Part shown: piece after piece, positions 18,352-27,698 of the stretch
How the letters are laid out: each line of letters opens with the position of its first letter
Numbering within the stretch: the stretch's first letter is position 1
Assembly (NCBI GenBank): GCA_019828565.1
Contig: JAHDYR010000024.1
Span: 248,001-312,000, forward strand
Reading direction: 5' to 3'
DNA length: 64,000 nt
DNA from: Carpediemonas membranifera
Lineage: Eukaryota; Fornicata
Notes under the pieces: generated by a model
Database searches by the model: none
What the model was told of the DNA's origin: nothing
What the model saw: the letters and a program-made list of their open reading frames with translations, nothing else
Translations under genes and position numbers: made by a program

Positions 18352-19986
18352 ATGCGCGCTCCTTTCATCGTGATTGAAGGTCTTGATCGCTCTGGGAAGG
18401 ACACACAATCCGAATTGATACTAGAATATGTGTCATCTCGCATGAAAGCCAAGTTGATTCATTTCCCGAACCGTGAGACCACAACAGGCCGCCTTATCAA
18501 CGACTACCTTCAGAAGAGGGTCAAACTTACGGATACCGAGATTCACAACCTCTATGCAGTGAATAGACGCGAGGAAGAGGTCGCCATGCGCCACGACCTC
18601 CTCAACGGCACCGCCCTGATCTCCATCCGGTATGCTTTCTCAGGCGCCGCGTACTCCAAGGCCAAGGACGTGCCCGAGCTGCCCCTAGAAGCCTGCCTCG
18701 GCCCCGACCGCGGCGTCATTGCTCCTGACACCGTCCTCTTCCTGACCAGTAGGGTGGCCGACGTGTCCGCCCGGGCGGGGTTCGGAGACGAGCTTTATGA
18801 GACCTCCCCCTTCCAGGCAAAGGTCGCAGCAAGTTTTGAACTCGTCAAACAAGAGTCGGTCGACTCTGTGCGGTGGGTCGACATCCCGACCGGGACCATC
18901 GAGGAGGTGTTCGAGTCCATCAAGGTGGAGCTTGACAGGATGCTCGCAGACGCTGCTAGTGACAACCTGGGCCCTATCAGGCGGTTGTGGGCGACCCCCA
19001 GCGGCGACTCCCAGCAGCTCGAGACAGACCGTGTCATCCTTGTCGACGAGGACGACCGGGCCGTCGGATCTAGTACGAAGCGCGACACACATGTCCACCC
19101 AGGCCAGCTGCACCGTGCGTTCAGTCTGCTTCTCTTTAATGAGGCGGGCCGACTCCTTCTCCAGCAGCGGGCGGCCTCGAAGACGACATTCCCCCACTAC
19201 TGGAGCAACACCGTCTGCTCGCACCCCCTGGACGTCCCTGACGAGAACACGGAAGTCCCCATCGTCGGAGTCGGGCGGGCCCTGGTCAGGCGGGCTAAAT
19301 ACGAGCTCGGACTCGACCTGGGCGATGTCGAGCTGACATGCCCCGCTCGTATCAGATATCATGCAAGATCTGACTCAATCTGGAGTGAGAATGAGGTTGA
19401 CTACATCATGGTCGGCCGGGTTGAGGGTCGAGTCACCCTGACTGCCAACCCGGACGAGGTCAGCGCGGTCAGATGGGTTGACCGGGAAGAGATGGCCGCC
19501 ATGCTCGCGGACAGGAGCCAGCTGGTGTCCCCGTGGTTCCGGGCGATTTGCGAGCAGCTCATCCTGGCTGCATGGAGCGGTACGGTTGTCAGATTGACTG
19601 AATCTAAGGATTTGATCCGGATACAGCCCGATATTCCGGCATCATTTGTGCCCCTTGAGGTCCGGCAACATGTTTTTGTGACAAACGTACCTGGGTCGAA
19701 ACTCGCGTGGCATCGCATGATATGTCCCTGGAGATCTGTATGTTCTGTCGAAGATATGACCGCATCCGAGTCTGCCGAACTGTTCTTGACACAACAAGAT
19801 GTAACACGGCAACTTAAGCGCATCTCCGGTTTAGCTGGCTGCACGATTTTGAATTACTCAACTGTGGCCGGGTTTTCCGGCATGCAGGATAGGATGAGCG
19901 TCCATGTTGTCGCAAGAAATGATGATGAGCACGAGTCGAGTATTTATGACCTGGTCGAGCAGAGCATGAAGGCTGGACGGGAATAA
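18352..19986 (+). CDS. Thymidylate kinase-like / IPP isomerase type I / HIT-like triple fusion
   Basis: 544 aa from the ATG at 18352. Residues 1-212 are thymidylate-kinase-like (EGLDRSGKDTQ at 9-19, LIHFPNR, RYAFSG, FGDELYE). Two key sites deviate: the P-loop Ser/Thr after GK is Asp17, and the Asp of the DR(Y/H) motif is Ile92. Residues 225-408 are a type I isopentenyl-diphosphate isomerase (Nudix fold) with catalytic Cys289 in SNTVCSHP, metal-site histidines near 248-254 and 291, YELG at 317-320 and E346/E348 in ENEV. These look active. Residues 435-540 resemble a HIT domain ending HVVARNDDEHESSIYDLVE, but only the third His of the triad is kept (R514, S516, H518). The isomerase should act in isoprenoid synthesis; the flanking domains may be structural or regulatory. 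Intact, host-like. Confidence 0.85.
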   Translation: MRAPFIVIEGLDRSGKDTQSELILEYVSSRMKAKLIHFPNRETTTGRLINDYLQKRVKLTDTEIHNLYAVNRREEEVAMRHDLLNGTALISIRYAFSGAAYSKAKDVPELPLEACLGPDRGVIAPDTVLFLTSRVADVSARAGFGDELYETSPFQAKVAASFELVKQESVDSVRWVDIPTGTIEEVFESIKVELDRMLADAASDNLGPIRRLWATPSGDSQQLETDRVILVDEDDRAVGSSTKRDTHVHPGQLHRAFSLLLFNEAGRLLLQQRAASKTTFPHYWSNTVCSHPLDVPDENTEVPIVGVGRALVRRAKYELGLDLGDVELTCPARIRYHARSDSIWSENEVDYIMVGRVEGRVTLTANPDEVSAVRWVDREEMAAMLADRSQLVSPWFRAICEQLILAAWSGTVVRLTESKDLIRIQPDIPASFVPLEVRQHVFVTNVPGSKLAWHRMICPWRSVCSVEDMTASESAELFLTQQDVTRQLKRISGLAGCTILNYSTVAGFSGMQDRMSVHVVARNDDEHESSIYDLVEQSMKAGRE

Positions 19987-19991
19987 ATAAT

Positions 19992-20110
19992 CTGAGTACC
20001 TCGAGCACATGGCACCTGGGGTGCTAAGACGCGCAGGTAGAGTCGAGCAGCTTATGGATCAGAATTTTCGAAACGCCCGAAGCGGCATTGGGTCCGAGGA
20101 GCACGAGAGT
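19992..20110 (+). repeat. Diverged direct repeat, copy 1
   Basis: Shares with 20617-20740 the blocks GAGTACC..CTCGAGC, GGCACC(T/C)GGGGTGCT, GAGACGC/AAGACGC, TTATGG.ATCAGAATTT and a run of CCCGAAG. Copy 2 contains the start of the gag-like gene; copy 1 has no ORF. It may be a leader or LTR remnant of the gag-like element. Confidence 0.5.
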
Positions 20111-20616
20111 GAAAGGAGTTCCTCAACCCCCGTTGGAAGCATGAGTTAGGCGGCTAACACAGTCTTGCTACCCGGAACTGACAGATGTTTTGAGGTTGAA
20201 CGAAATCACCCAGAACACGATTCTGTCGGGAAGGCTGATGAGATTACATCGACGAAAGCAGTTAGTAGAGAGGATGCACGTATCACGGCGTATAAGCTGT
20301 CACAGGACCATCAAAGGGCCATTTTGGTGTGACGACTCAATGGAGTCGAGCACTTGGGGACCACATTGGTCTTCCAGTGCCACCTAGGCGTGGCGAGTTG
20401 ATTGGATTTGATATGGTCAGGGTGATTCGGAATTTAGATCTCAGACAAATCAGGACTATTGCAGAGTAGAGATAATGAGTGATCCGCAGGCAGATGCAGC
20501 CTTTAACTTACATGGAACCGAAGTTGAAAGCGCCGGAAGAACCCGGTTCAGCCCCTCAGGCTGTTAAGATGAACCGAAATAAACATCTTACCCCCCCTTT
20601 GGATTAAGAACACATG

Positions 20617-20740
20617 CTAGTTGAGTACCACTCGAGCCCATTGGCACCCGGGGTGCTGAGACGCCCGAGAGGGCGCACGGAAACGCGCAGTTTATGGCAT
20701 CAGAATTTCGAATGCCCGAAGGCACGTCGGGCACGTCCGC
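20617..20740 (+). repeat. Diverged direct repeat, copy 2
   Basis: See copy 1 at 19992. It contains GCGCAGTTTATGG, in which the ATG starts the gag-like protein. On the other strand this reads CCATAAACTGCGC, an initiator-like motif in opposite orientation. Confidence 0.5.
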
Positions 20741-22366
20741 AGAACCTCCTGTATCCCAGGAAGAATTCCGAAAGTTTACCTACAACGTAACTGCCACATT
20801 GGAGTCCATGAAAACGAAGATGGAAAACATCGAGGAAAAATCCATCCAGAGGGAGGTAGAACAAGAAGAGTACGAGCTAGAAACCGATGAGCAAGCAACC
20901 CAGGGAACCTTCCAAGGCTTTCCGTCCTTCTTGTTCGATTTGGAGCTCCCCAAGAGGTACGGGCCCCGCGACGAAGCCAAGTTCCTACGCGAGATCATGC
21001 GTCTCCTAACGGCCGCGGACCCGCATTCACTCGACGTGAACGATCTACTGCTCCGTCTCCTGAGCCGGTTCAAGGTCCTTCTCCTCAAGGACGACTACGA
21101 CGACAACGTCTGTGACTACGCCACTGCAGCCCTCCGAGCCACGCCCCCGAGGTCTGAGATGGAGATCGAGACGATCCTCGCTAAGGCCAAGACTAAGGGC
21201 AAGCGTAAGCGTCGGAATTTTCAGGAGCAGGGCTCCAGCAGCGTCGGCCGCCGGGCCCTTCCAAGCTTCAAGGAGCGCAGGGTGCTCACGAAAAGAGGTG
21301 ATACTGAATGCGAGGAGAGTGCTACGTGCCGCAGGGATCACCAACAACAGAGACGAGATCCTCCGTAACCCCAACGGAATCCTAGGGCTTCGAGACATCT
21401 TCTACGCAATGACAGAGCCCTTAGACCCGAGAGAGGACGAAGAACGGCGCCTAGCAGAGGCCAAGGAGAACGTCACCATCCAACCAGGGCACAGGGACAT
21501 GAGCAAGTGGCCTTCCGACCACAAGATCGAAGAGGCCATCCTCCAACCGAGAGAACAGAGCAACATCGAGTGGGACAGTGAGAGAGACAGCATTGAGGGC
21601 AGAGAGACGGGTACATTCACGCTCACATCAGGGTATGGAGATGAGAAAGCCGTCGAGGCCATCGCAGGAGAGGAGGTGTGGGACCCCACTAACCAGGGCC
21701 TGGTCACCAGGATCGCTATGGAGCAGGACGATGGCACCTACAAGGTCCTCATCGACATCAGAGATTGCAAAGCATGGCAGATCACCAGATTCATGGAGGA
21801 AGGCAGGGACATCCTCAGGTTGCAGGCCCCGGAGGCGCCGGCGGTCTGGCAGGCAGCTTGGTGCAAGACAGGAGTCAACACGGAGGGCAGAGGCGCAATA
21901 AGGGCACAAGGACAGGAGACGCCGCTCAGCAACAAGCTCGTCTTCTCTGACGTCAGGGCCAGGGTGATCAATGCCACCAGCCGCCGCCAAAAAGAGGGAC
22001 AGGGAAGAAGAGTCAGACAACGAGAGCGGCGCACAGACCAGCCAAGAGGAAGACCCCAAACCCAAGGTCGTGTTGACACAAGCGGAAGGAGTGAGCGCCA
22101 GAAGGGGCCTTGGAGCCGAGCTTGATCAGCAGGAAGAAGAGAGCATACCCCGAGCATCAGAGGGAAGTGCATCAGCAGGGAGCCTACCGGAGGCATTGCA
22201 GAGTCAGGTTCAGAAGAAGCTCATCCTCGGTTCTATCGACTTCGAGTGTGGAGATCCTGGGAGTGAGAGGGCAGGGATCAGTGCGGTGCCGACAGAGGGG
22301 GGGCTCGTGCTAGTGGACGTCGAGACGGGGGAGGTCGTTGGCCATGGCCACGGCCTCATACTGTAA
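20694..22366 (+). CDS. Gag-like protein of a retroelement, frameshifted
   Basis: Starts at the ATG at 20694. The first frame (to 21368) has a coiled coil (about residues 25-70, ESMKTKMENIEEKSIQREVEQEEYELE split by charged residues) and a helical region. The protein continues in another frame after the AAAA run at 21291-21294; removing one A joins TK to EVILNARRVLRAAGITNN. This second frame runs to 22125 with an acidic body and a basic Arg-rich end. A third, overlapping frame (21971-22366) gives an acidic 131-aa stretch that could be a translational-shift product. No zinc knuckle, protease or RT is seen. Coiled coil, helical body and basic tail suit a Gag, but I recognise no specific family. 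Confidence 0.4.
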
Positions 22367-22414
22367 GAATGGCTAGAGTCTCCCGGGAGATACCCTGGAG
22401 ATACTCCAAAAAGT

Positions 22415-22515
22415 GCAAGAAAAAATGAGATTCACTAGAATCTGTTTCACATTTCACATATTTCACAAGAATATGTGAAATGAGAAGCAAAGCTAGTGAA
22501 TGTCATTTTTACTTG
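22415..22515. repeat. Inverted-repeat site at the left edge of element 2
   Basis: Outer arms GCAAGAAAAAATGAGATTCAC (left) and GTGAATGTCATTTTTACTTG (right), next inward CTAG arms, and a central palindrome at 22452-22480 (TTTCACATATT / AATATGTGAAA). Equivalent to 8359-8473 in element 1, in the corresponding position beyond gene E. Confidence 0.5.
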
Positions 22516-22724
22516 TCCCTCATCGTCTGTATGGCATCTATAAACAAATCGCGTATCTCTTGCAGCAGAAACTCTGTGTCATTCACCCTTTTGTTGATTT
22601 CTTCTTCCTTTCGCAAGCCCTGAGCAGTTTTTCGGATTATTTTGTAAGAATCTTGTACTTTGGCAACTTCCACGAGCCCTGACGTTACCGTTTCTACCTT
22701 TTGGTGGCTAGTTGCTCGAATCAT
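22509..22724 (-). CDS. Small coiled-coil protein at the element 2 edge
   Basis: 71 aa from the ATG at 22724 (MIRATSHQ). Almost entirely charged heptad-like sequence (VEVAKVQDSYKIIRKTAQG, then EEEINKRVNDTEFLLQEIRDL), so a coiled coil is likely. Its stop overlaps the inverted-repeat site. Small coiled-coil genes also lie beside the G3 gene at 44.5 and 47.6 kb, but sequence similarity among them is not evident. Function unknown; it could be a dimerising regulator. Confidence 0.45.
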   Translation of the reverse strand: MIRATSHQKVETVTSGLVEVAKVQDSYKIIRKTAQGLRKEEEINKRVNDTEFLLQEIRDLFIDAIQTMRDK

Positions 22725-22819
22725 GATCGACAAATGTCGCAGTTTTAGGTATTGTCAATGCCAGGAGTCTACGTAAATAGACAAATGTAACAACGTAAAC
22801 AGCTTGGATAGAAATTCTC

Positions 22820-24043
22820 ATGAATTCAGAAGTGTCTGTACCAGAACCTATTGCTGCTACGCCCCCCATCAGACAGTATGGCAACAGTAAGCTCGCAAAT
22901 CTCCGTCGTTCATTTGTTACAGCCGTTGTTTCTTCAGTATTTGAGGACGACGAGGCAACTGACCTCGGCTTGAGTGCACGCGACATCCATAAGGTACTTC
23001 TGGAGGTCCAGCGCAGGGTCGCCGCCGAATGCCCTGGGTTCAAGTCAATTGAACTCCGGGAACAGGTCAGGCGGACGACTGTTGTCGGCGTTACTACGTT
23101 TATAACAGCAGTTAGACCCTCTGCGGAGTACAATGGCTCTGTCATGCAGCACATTGCTGTCCGTAGTCAGCCCTGCCATGCCGAGTTCCGCCAGATGCTC
23201 TCAGAAGTTCTCTCAGATGCTGGACTGAACGATGTTTCCGACTCAATCAGCCTTGAGAACTTGCCTGTGATCAACCGGGTGAGATATAAGCCTGTCAAGC
23301 AAAAGGCAACGGTCAAATCGACCCCGACTACGATGATCAAGGCAGAGATCCCACCGATACGGTCGACTACGCAACTGTCTTCACTTGGTGTTGGTGATGA
23401 AGCAGACACACCTCAGTCAACGACAGATCGATCGGTGCCGGTTCGGAAGAAGATCGTCTTTGACGACGAGGAAGCCAAGCGACCCAGGCTTGGTGACGAC
23501 GATCTGCAGCAGGTGTCTAACAACGTGTCCGATGCTGTTGTTGACCGTATTAAGGTCCTGATCAACGACGTTGTCTCAGAGACCCGTGTGAGAGACCCGC
23601 CTACCGAACCCGAGACATGTAAGACGACTTTCCTTAGCCTTCATCAGCGCAAAATGCTATTTGGATGTCTTGTGTGTGGTACCCCCGAGTGGTTCTTCAA
23701 TCCAGACGGCACTACGTTCAGGAGATGCTGTGCTTGCAAAGGTTTCCTGCACGAGCAATGTGTCAGGACGAAGGGCAAGAAGGACTACTGTCCCGCGTGC
23801 TATATTACCGGCTCTAGCAACAAGTGCCAGGCGTGCAAAAAGGGCCTAAGATCCAAGAACACGAAGAAAGCAGAAGAACAGGCTTCTACTCTTCTTTGCT
23901 GCCGAGGCTGTCACTGGTGGTACTGTGAGCATTGCTCTGAGGAAGTGCAGTACACCATTGATGGCAAGTTGTACATCGTTCCCCTCTGCAGCAAATGTAA
24001 GGTTGTCTATAAGCGAGTAGAGGGCATGAGACCGATTGTTTAG
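22820..24043 (+). CDS. Gene E2, tandem zinc-finger (PHD/RING-like) protein
   Basis: Intact, 407 aa, the complete version of this family. Residues 25-140 form a helical N-terminal region shared with E1 (LRRSFVTAVVSSVF...DIHKVLLEV). A Ser/Thr/Pro linker follows with a basic patch near KRPRLGDDD. The C-terminus, from about residue 280, holds CLVC, CCACKGFLHEQC, YCPAC, KCQAC, CCRGCHWWYCEHC and LCSKC. The first set has C4HC3 order with HEQC as expected of PHD/RING folds, and a second set of CxxC pairs follows. Chromatin reading or E3 ubiquitin ligase activity is possible. Convergent with D2 (43 bp). Confidence 0.8.
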   Translation: MNSEVSVPEPIAATPPIRQYGNSKLANLRRSFVTAVVSSVFEDDEATDLGLSARDIHKVLLEVQRRVAAECPGFKSIELREQVRRTTVVGVTTFITAVRPSAEYNGSVMQHIAVRSQPCHAEFRQMLSEVLSDAGLNDVSDSISLENLPVINRVRYKPVKQKATVKSTPTTMIKAEIPPIRSTTQLSSLGVGDEADTPQSTTDRSVPVRKKIVFDDEEAKRPRLGDDDLQQVSNNVSDAVVDRIKVLINDVVSETRVRDPPTEPETCKTTFLSLHQRKMLFGCLVCGTPEWFFNPDGTTFRRCCACKGFLHEQCVRTKGKKDYCPACYITGSSNKCQACKKGLRSKNTKKAEEQASTLLCCRGCHWWYCEHCSEEVQYTIDGKLYIVPLCSKCKVVYKRVEGMRPIV

Positions 24044-24086
24044 TGTTTAGTGAGAGATGATCATAAATTGTATATATATCTGTTTA

Positions 24087-25092
24087 CTACACGTCTCTCT
24101 CAAGCGCACGGGTCATCATGCTTATGTATCGATCATTCATAAGTCTTCTCTGGTCGGTTCTTAACGGGTCATACTCGTTGACATCAGAAACGATGTCTTG
24201 CATTTCAGGAAGAGGAATGGGCCGGGCATAGCTAGTCTCAGACATGATGACCCTGGCCTCGTTGGGAAATGACAAGGAACCATTGGCTATAATCCGTCTT
24301 CCTGCTGAGCCAGGCGCGAAACGATAGCCAGAGAAGTACTTCGTCAGAAAGAAAAGAGGATTGTCGAGGCATGTCACGCGGTAGAGCCAATAGGCGTCCT
24401 GGAGAACAAGCTCATGCGCCAGAACCTTCTCAGGAGTGAGGATAATGCATGTGTTCTTGTACTTGGCTGTCGAAATAGCACTGCACAGCTGAGACTCCTC
24501 AGATCTGTCGAGTCCGGAGCAGGTGGCAAAGTAAATCAGACGCACACGCGTCGATCTCACCAAGGAAGGGCTCTCGAATGACCTGAGGATGAGCTGGACC
24601 AGATCATGGTGATACAGAAACTCGTTCGTAGACGTATCAATGATCATACGCGACGTTTCTGTATCAGAATGACCCGATATCACCCAGTAAGTGTCGAAGT
24701 TAGAGTACTGCGACGCCAACTCCTCAAGTACCTCGGCCAGATGGGACGTAGACTTAAAGGTGCGGGCAACGGCAGTCAGCCACTCATCATCAACGAGCTC
24801 TAGAGCCGTCTTGAGCTTGAAATGATAGCCAGATGAGTTGGCAAGACTTTCCACGCGGAAGACGGGGTAGGGCTGAGTCGGGGTCTCGAAACCATGCAGC
24901 GGCTCGATGGTGATTAGCACCCGTCGGTTAATCAACTTCTCTGTTGTAAAAAGGACACTCGTGAGAGGAAGAAGACTTGAAACCGATCCCGCGATGTCCA
25001 CGCCTGAGCTGAACCTTACCACAGACACATTCAAAGACTTCTTGGTCCTTACTGATGCGTCGCGTGCCGAATTCTCCGTATTTCTCGTCCAT
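24087..25092 (-). CDS. Gene D2, putative CHAT/caspase-like cysteine peptidase
   Basis: Starts at the ATG at 25092 (MDEKYGEFGTRRIS, matching D1 MERKFGKFGTRRIS). Keeps the zinc motif (FECVCG...SHECPF) and both candidate catalytic residues: VISGHSDTETSRM and RLIYFATCSGL. One frame break in the A5 run at 24948-24952; removing one base joins HECPF to TTEKLINRR as in D1. Conservation is strongest around the His, the Cys and the downstream LTPEK-LA-ELVLQD and KYFSGY-APG-AGRR blocks, a pattern expected of an enzyme. Divergent from C2, convergent with E2. Confidence 0.6.
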
Positions 25093-25096
25093 TTGC

Positions 25097-25128
25097 AATG
25101 TGCCATTTTTTTTCATGAATGGCACATT
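25097..25128 (+). promoter_or_regulatory. 32-nt palindrome with T-tract in the C2/D2 divergent promoter
   Basis: Arms AATGTGCCA / TGGCACATT around T8 and CATGAA. Same length, layout and position as 6024-6055 in element 1 but with different arms. The T-run reads toward C2. The same arms recur at 30106 upstream of A2. Confidence 0.6.
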
Positions 25129-25287
25129 TTGATTTGAAGCAAAGGACAAGCTTTTTGATCCAAGTAAAGAGGTATACCTTCATTGCTACACTATTTATGC
25201 ATGCTACTGCAGTATTGTTCGGATCTGATCAGCGATGCGCCTGTTCTTCGGATCGGGAGTTGCGAGAAAAAAAAAGAGAACGAAGAT

Positions 25288-26250
25288 ATGGCGAGAAGAA
25301 AGATGCCCGCAAGGAAGCAGCAACCGGTAGGTAAGAGAAGGACTCAAAAATCCACCCAACAAGACTTTTTGAGTCATCTGCTTCTCCGCAGGATCAACGT
25401 CCTGCGGAAACGACTGTAACGGCAGCATCACCTCCTCCTCCGCCTCCCGAGTCGCCCGAGGATGGTAAGGAGCAAGATTCTCCTCCTCCTCCGCCTCCCG
25501 AGTCGCCTTCCCATTCATCCAGCTCGTCTGAAGCCGAGGAGGACTCCGTCGAGGGGTCCGTCATGCACGTCCACCCTAGGTGGACGCATGTTTACCCGGG
25601 TTCAGACCTGCAGGACGTCAAGCGGCTGATTTCGGATGAGATAAGCCTTCAGGCCATTCCTGCTCCGGCCTGGATCTCATCCGAGACCCGTTGCGACCCC
25701 CCGTCTGACCCAGGAGCCCGACCATCCGGCCCTCAATCGGACGCAGAGCGTCGGCCGAGGCATGATTGCCACTGAGGATATCTCAGCTGGCACATGTCTC
25801 GGCATATACTTCGGGAAGCTGATTCCCGATGCTGAGACGGCCAGCAACAACGGCCAGATGGTGTTTGTTTCGCATATTCCATTACCATTACACAGCATGT
25901 CATTCGCTGACAGTCAGGTCGCCGTCGATGCCATGTCGGCCGCAGCGGGTGTCCACCTGATTAACCACAGCCCTGACGATGTCAACTGTGAGTTCGTGGA
26001 CGTCTTGGTGGATGGCCTGCCAGTGATATCGGTCAGGGCCACTGCCAACATCGTTCGCGGCGAGTTCTTGCGCATCGATTATGGCGAGACCTACTTTGAG
26101 GCCGATGAAGAGGAGCACCCGGTTGCTCGCTTCAAGAGTCTCGCCATAGATGACCCTCACTACCTCGCTCGAAAGGTGGAGCAGTTCAAAAATACTGCAG
26201 GTCAAGCCGCAGCCCCGCAAGCGGAAGACCAAGTCCAACCCCGCCCGTAA
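25288..26250 (+). CDS. Gene C2, SET-domain protein (lysine methyltransferase-like)
   Basis: Starts at the ATG at 25288 (MARRKMPARK). A Pro/Glu/Ser-rich N-terminal half with two PPPPPPESP repeats precedes the SET domain: VGRGMIAT, CLGIYFGKL, GVHLINHSPDDVNCEF, GEFLRIDYGE. A 33-nt intron at 25863-25895 (GTTTGT...ACACAG) is a multiple of three, so the unspliced frame is also open; the C1 intron at the same place argues it is removed. Frame breaks lie in A5 (25346-25350), T5 (25366-25370) and C6 (25697-25702); dropping one base at each gives one frame through to VGRGMIAT. Divergent from D2. Confidence 0.75.
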
Positions 26251-26323
26251 GCGCTTCCACACTGCGCGCATGACTCAAGGCAAGAGTGAATAAACTTGAA
26301 GAGATATCAATTCAATCAATCAT

Positions 26324-27698
26324 TTATGAGCGGGTGACATCCTCCGGACGAGTAGCACGCTTCTCGGGCTCTGCGGCAGCTGCCTTGCGCTTGCGGTCCG
26401 GAAGACTGTAGACACAGGCATGACGATTCTCGATGACGATGAACTGAGTGAGCTTCATGCTCTCACAAAGACCTAAGATCTTGTCCAGCGTCGCATCCTG
26501 GATGGGCAAGAACTCTGAATCTTCCCAACCTTTGTGGACCCAGAGGCAGGTAAGGTCCTCGTCGATCTGGGTGATGATTACCGGAGTGTGACTCAGCTCT
26601 ACACTGGCCTGGATGGCCTCATGGTCTGCCCAGGGGAAAGGGGAGCCAGGCATCTCAGAGAACGGGTCGCCCTCGAACCCCTTGCCCTCACAGAAGGATC
26701 GGATGTCCTCGTACAGCTGAAGCTTCTCACCAACAGTAGGCTGGGACCCAGTCCTGATGAGATGCATGGCGCTGAGAATGCATGAGCCATCCCCAGGCAC
26801 CTCAGACCGCTTCAGAGAGCTTGTATCGTTCTTAAACTTCTTAGCGGTCTTCTCCATGATGGTCTGGACGTCATCTTTGGGGTCTGCGGCCACCAAAGCC
26901 TCCCGATCCAGGTCTATGACCTCAGCCTCCTTCTTCAAGGGCACAAGCTTCTCCGTCTCGAGCTTTTCAATCTTGGCCCGGGCTCGCCAAAGCTCCCTCT
27001 TCAAATCACGGATCGCACCGTTGTGTTCCACGGCAAGATGGCGGCGCAGGAGGCGCGATGTGCCACTCAGGGTACTTCTGTGGACGGGAGAGTCCATCAG
27101 AAGCGCGTCCAGGTGCCTTATCCGGTCGAACTGCACGTCGACCGGGTCCGACAGCTCAGGCTCGGCGTTGTTCTTGAACGAACGGACGACCCCCGACCTT
27201 CCTGGCTTCACCTTGCGCATTATGCGCTCACGGAGCAGCGAAAGGACTGAATAAGCAGGGAGTTATTTGGAGTACTTACCTCCAACGTCGTGCTCGTGAT
27301 CCGAAGACACTTCTCGGCGGACCTTCTGGACAAGGCTGTCGTAGGCATGATCTCCCATGACCTTCTTCAGCTCAGCCGATGTCGTGATCAGCTCAAGCTG
27401 AGCCTCGGCAGTTTCTCTTAGGTGCAGGATAAGGTGAGGCGACCTGAAGAGCTTGCGAAGCGTTTTCCAGCCAATATCTGTGTAAAAAGGTATGGGGAAA
27501 GTACTTACGATCACGAAGAAGGGCGGTGAGGATCTTGTCATCGGGCAGAAGGAACTTACGAAGAAGTGAGCACTTGATCATCTCCTGCGCGTTTGATGAG
27601 GCCTGACTGATCTCAGCGCTGTCATAGAAGATAAAGAACTGCTTACCAAACGTTTTCGAACGCTTCAAGAGCATGTAGAAGTCGAAAACCGATTGCAT
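26324..27698 (-). CDS. Gene F2, OTU-like deubiquitinase with coiled coil
   Basis: Three exons, 27509-27698, 27280-27477 and 26324-27246, separated by introns of 31 nt (27478-27508, GTAAGT...ACACAG) and 33 nt (27247-27279, GTAAGT...TTCAG). The join is in frame and gives 436 aa. The N-terminal helical module (MQSVFDFYMLLKRS...LLRKFLLPDDK) resembles F3 in layout. A coiled coil follows near 205-240. The OTU-like domain is at about 278-410: EVPGDGSC with D282 and C285, and ENRHACVYS with H405. OTU enzymes cleave ubiquitin chains. The Lys/Arg-rich tail may target the nucleus. No frame break. Convergent with C2, divergent from B2. Confidence 0.68.

Larger units (their letters stand above)
19992..22366 (+). 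mobile_element. Fragment of a gag-like retroelement
   Basis: Two diverged direct repeats (19992 and 20617) flank 500 bp without a gene, and the second repeat runs into a gag-like reading frame that ends without any protease or RT. The right end lies about 50 bp from the inverted-repeat site at 22415, where element 2 begins. Class uncertain. Confidence 0.4.
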
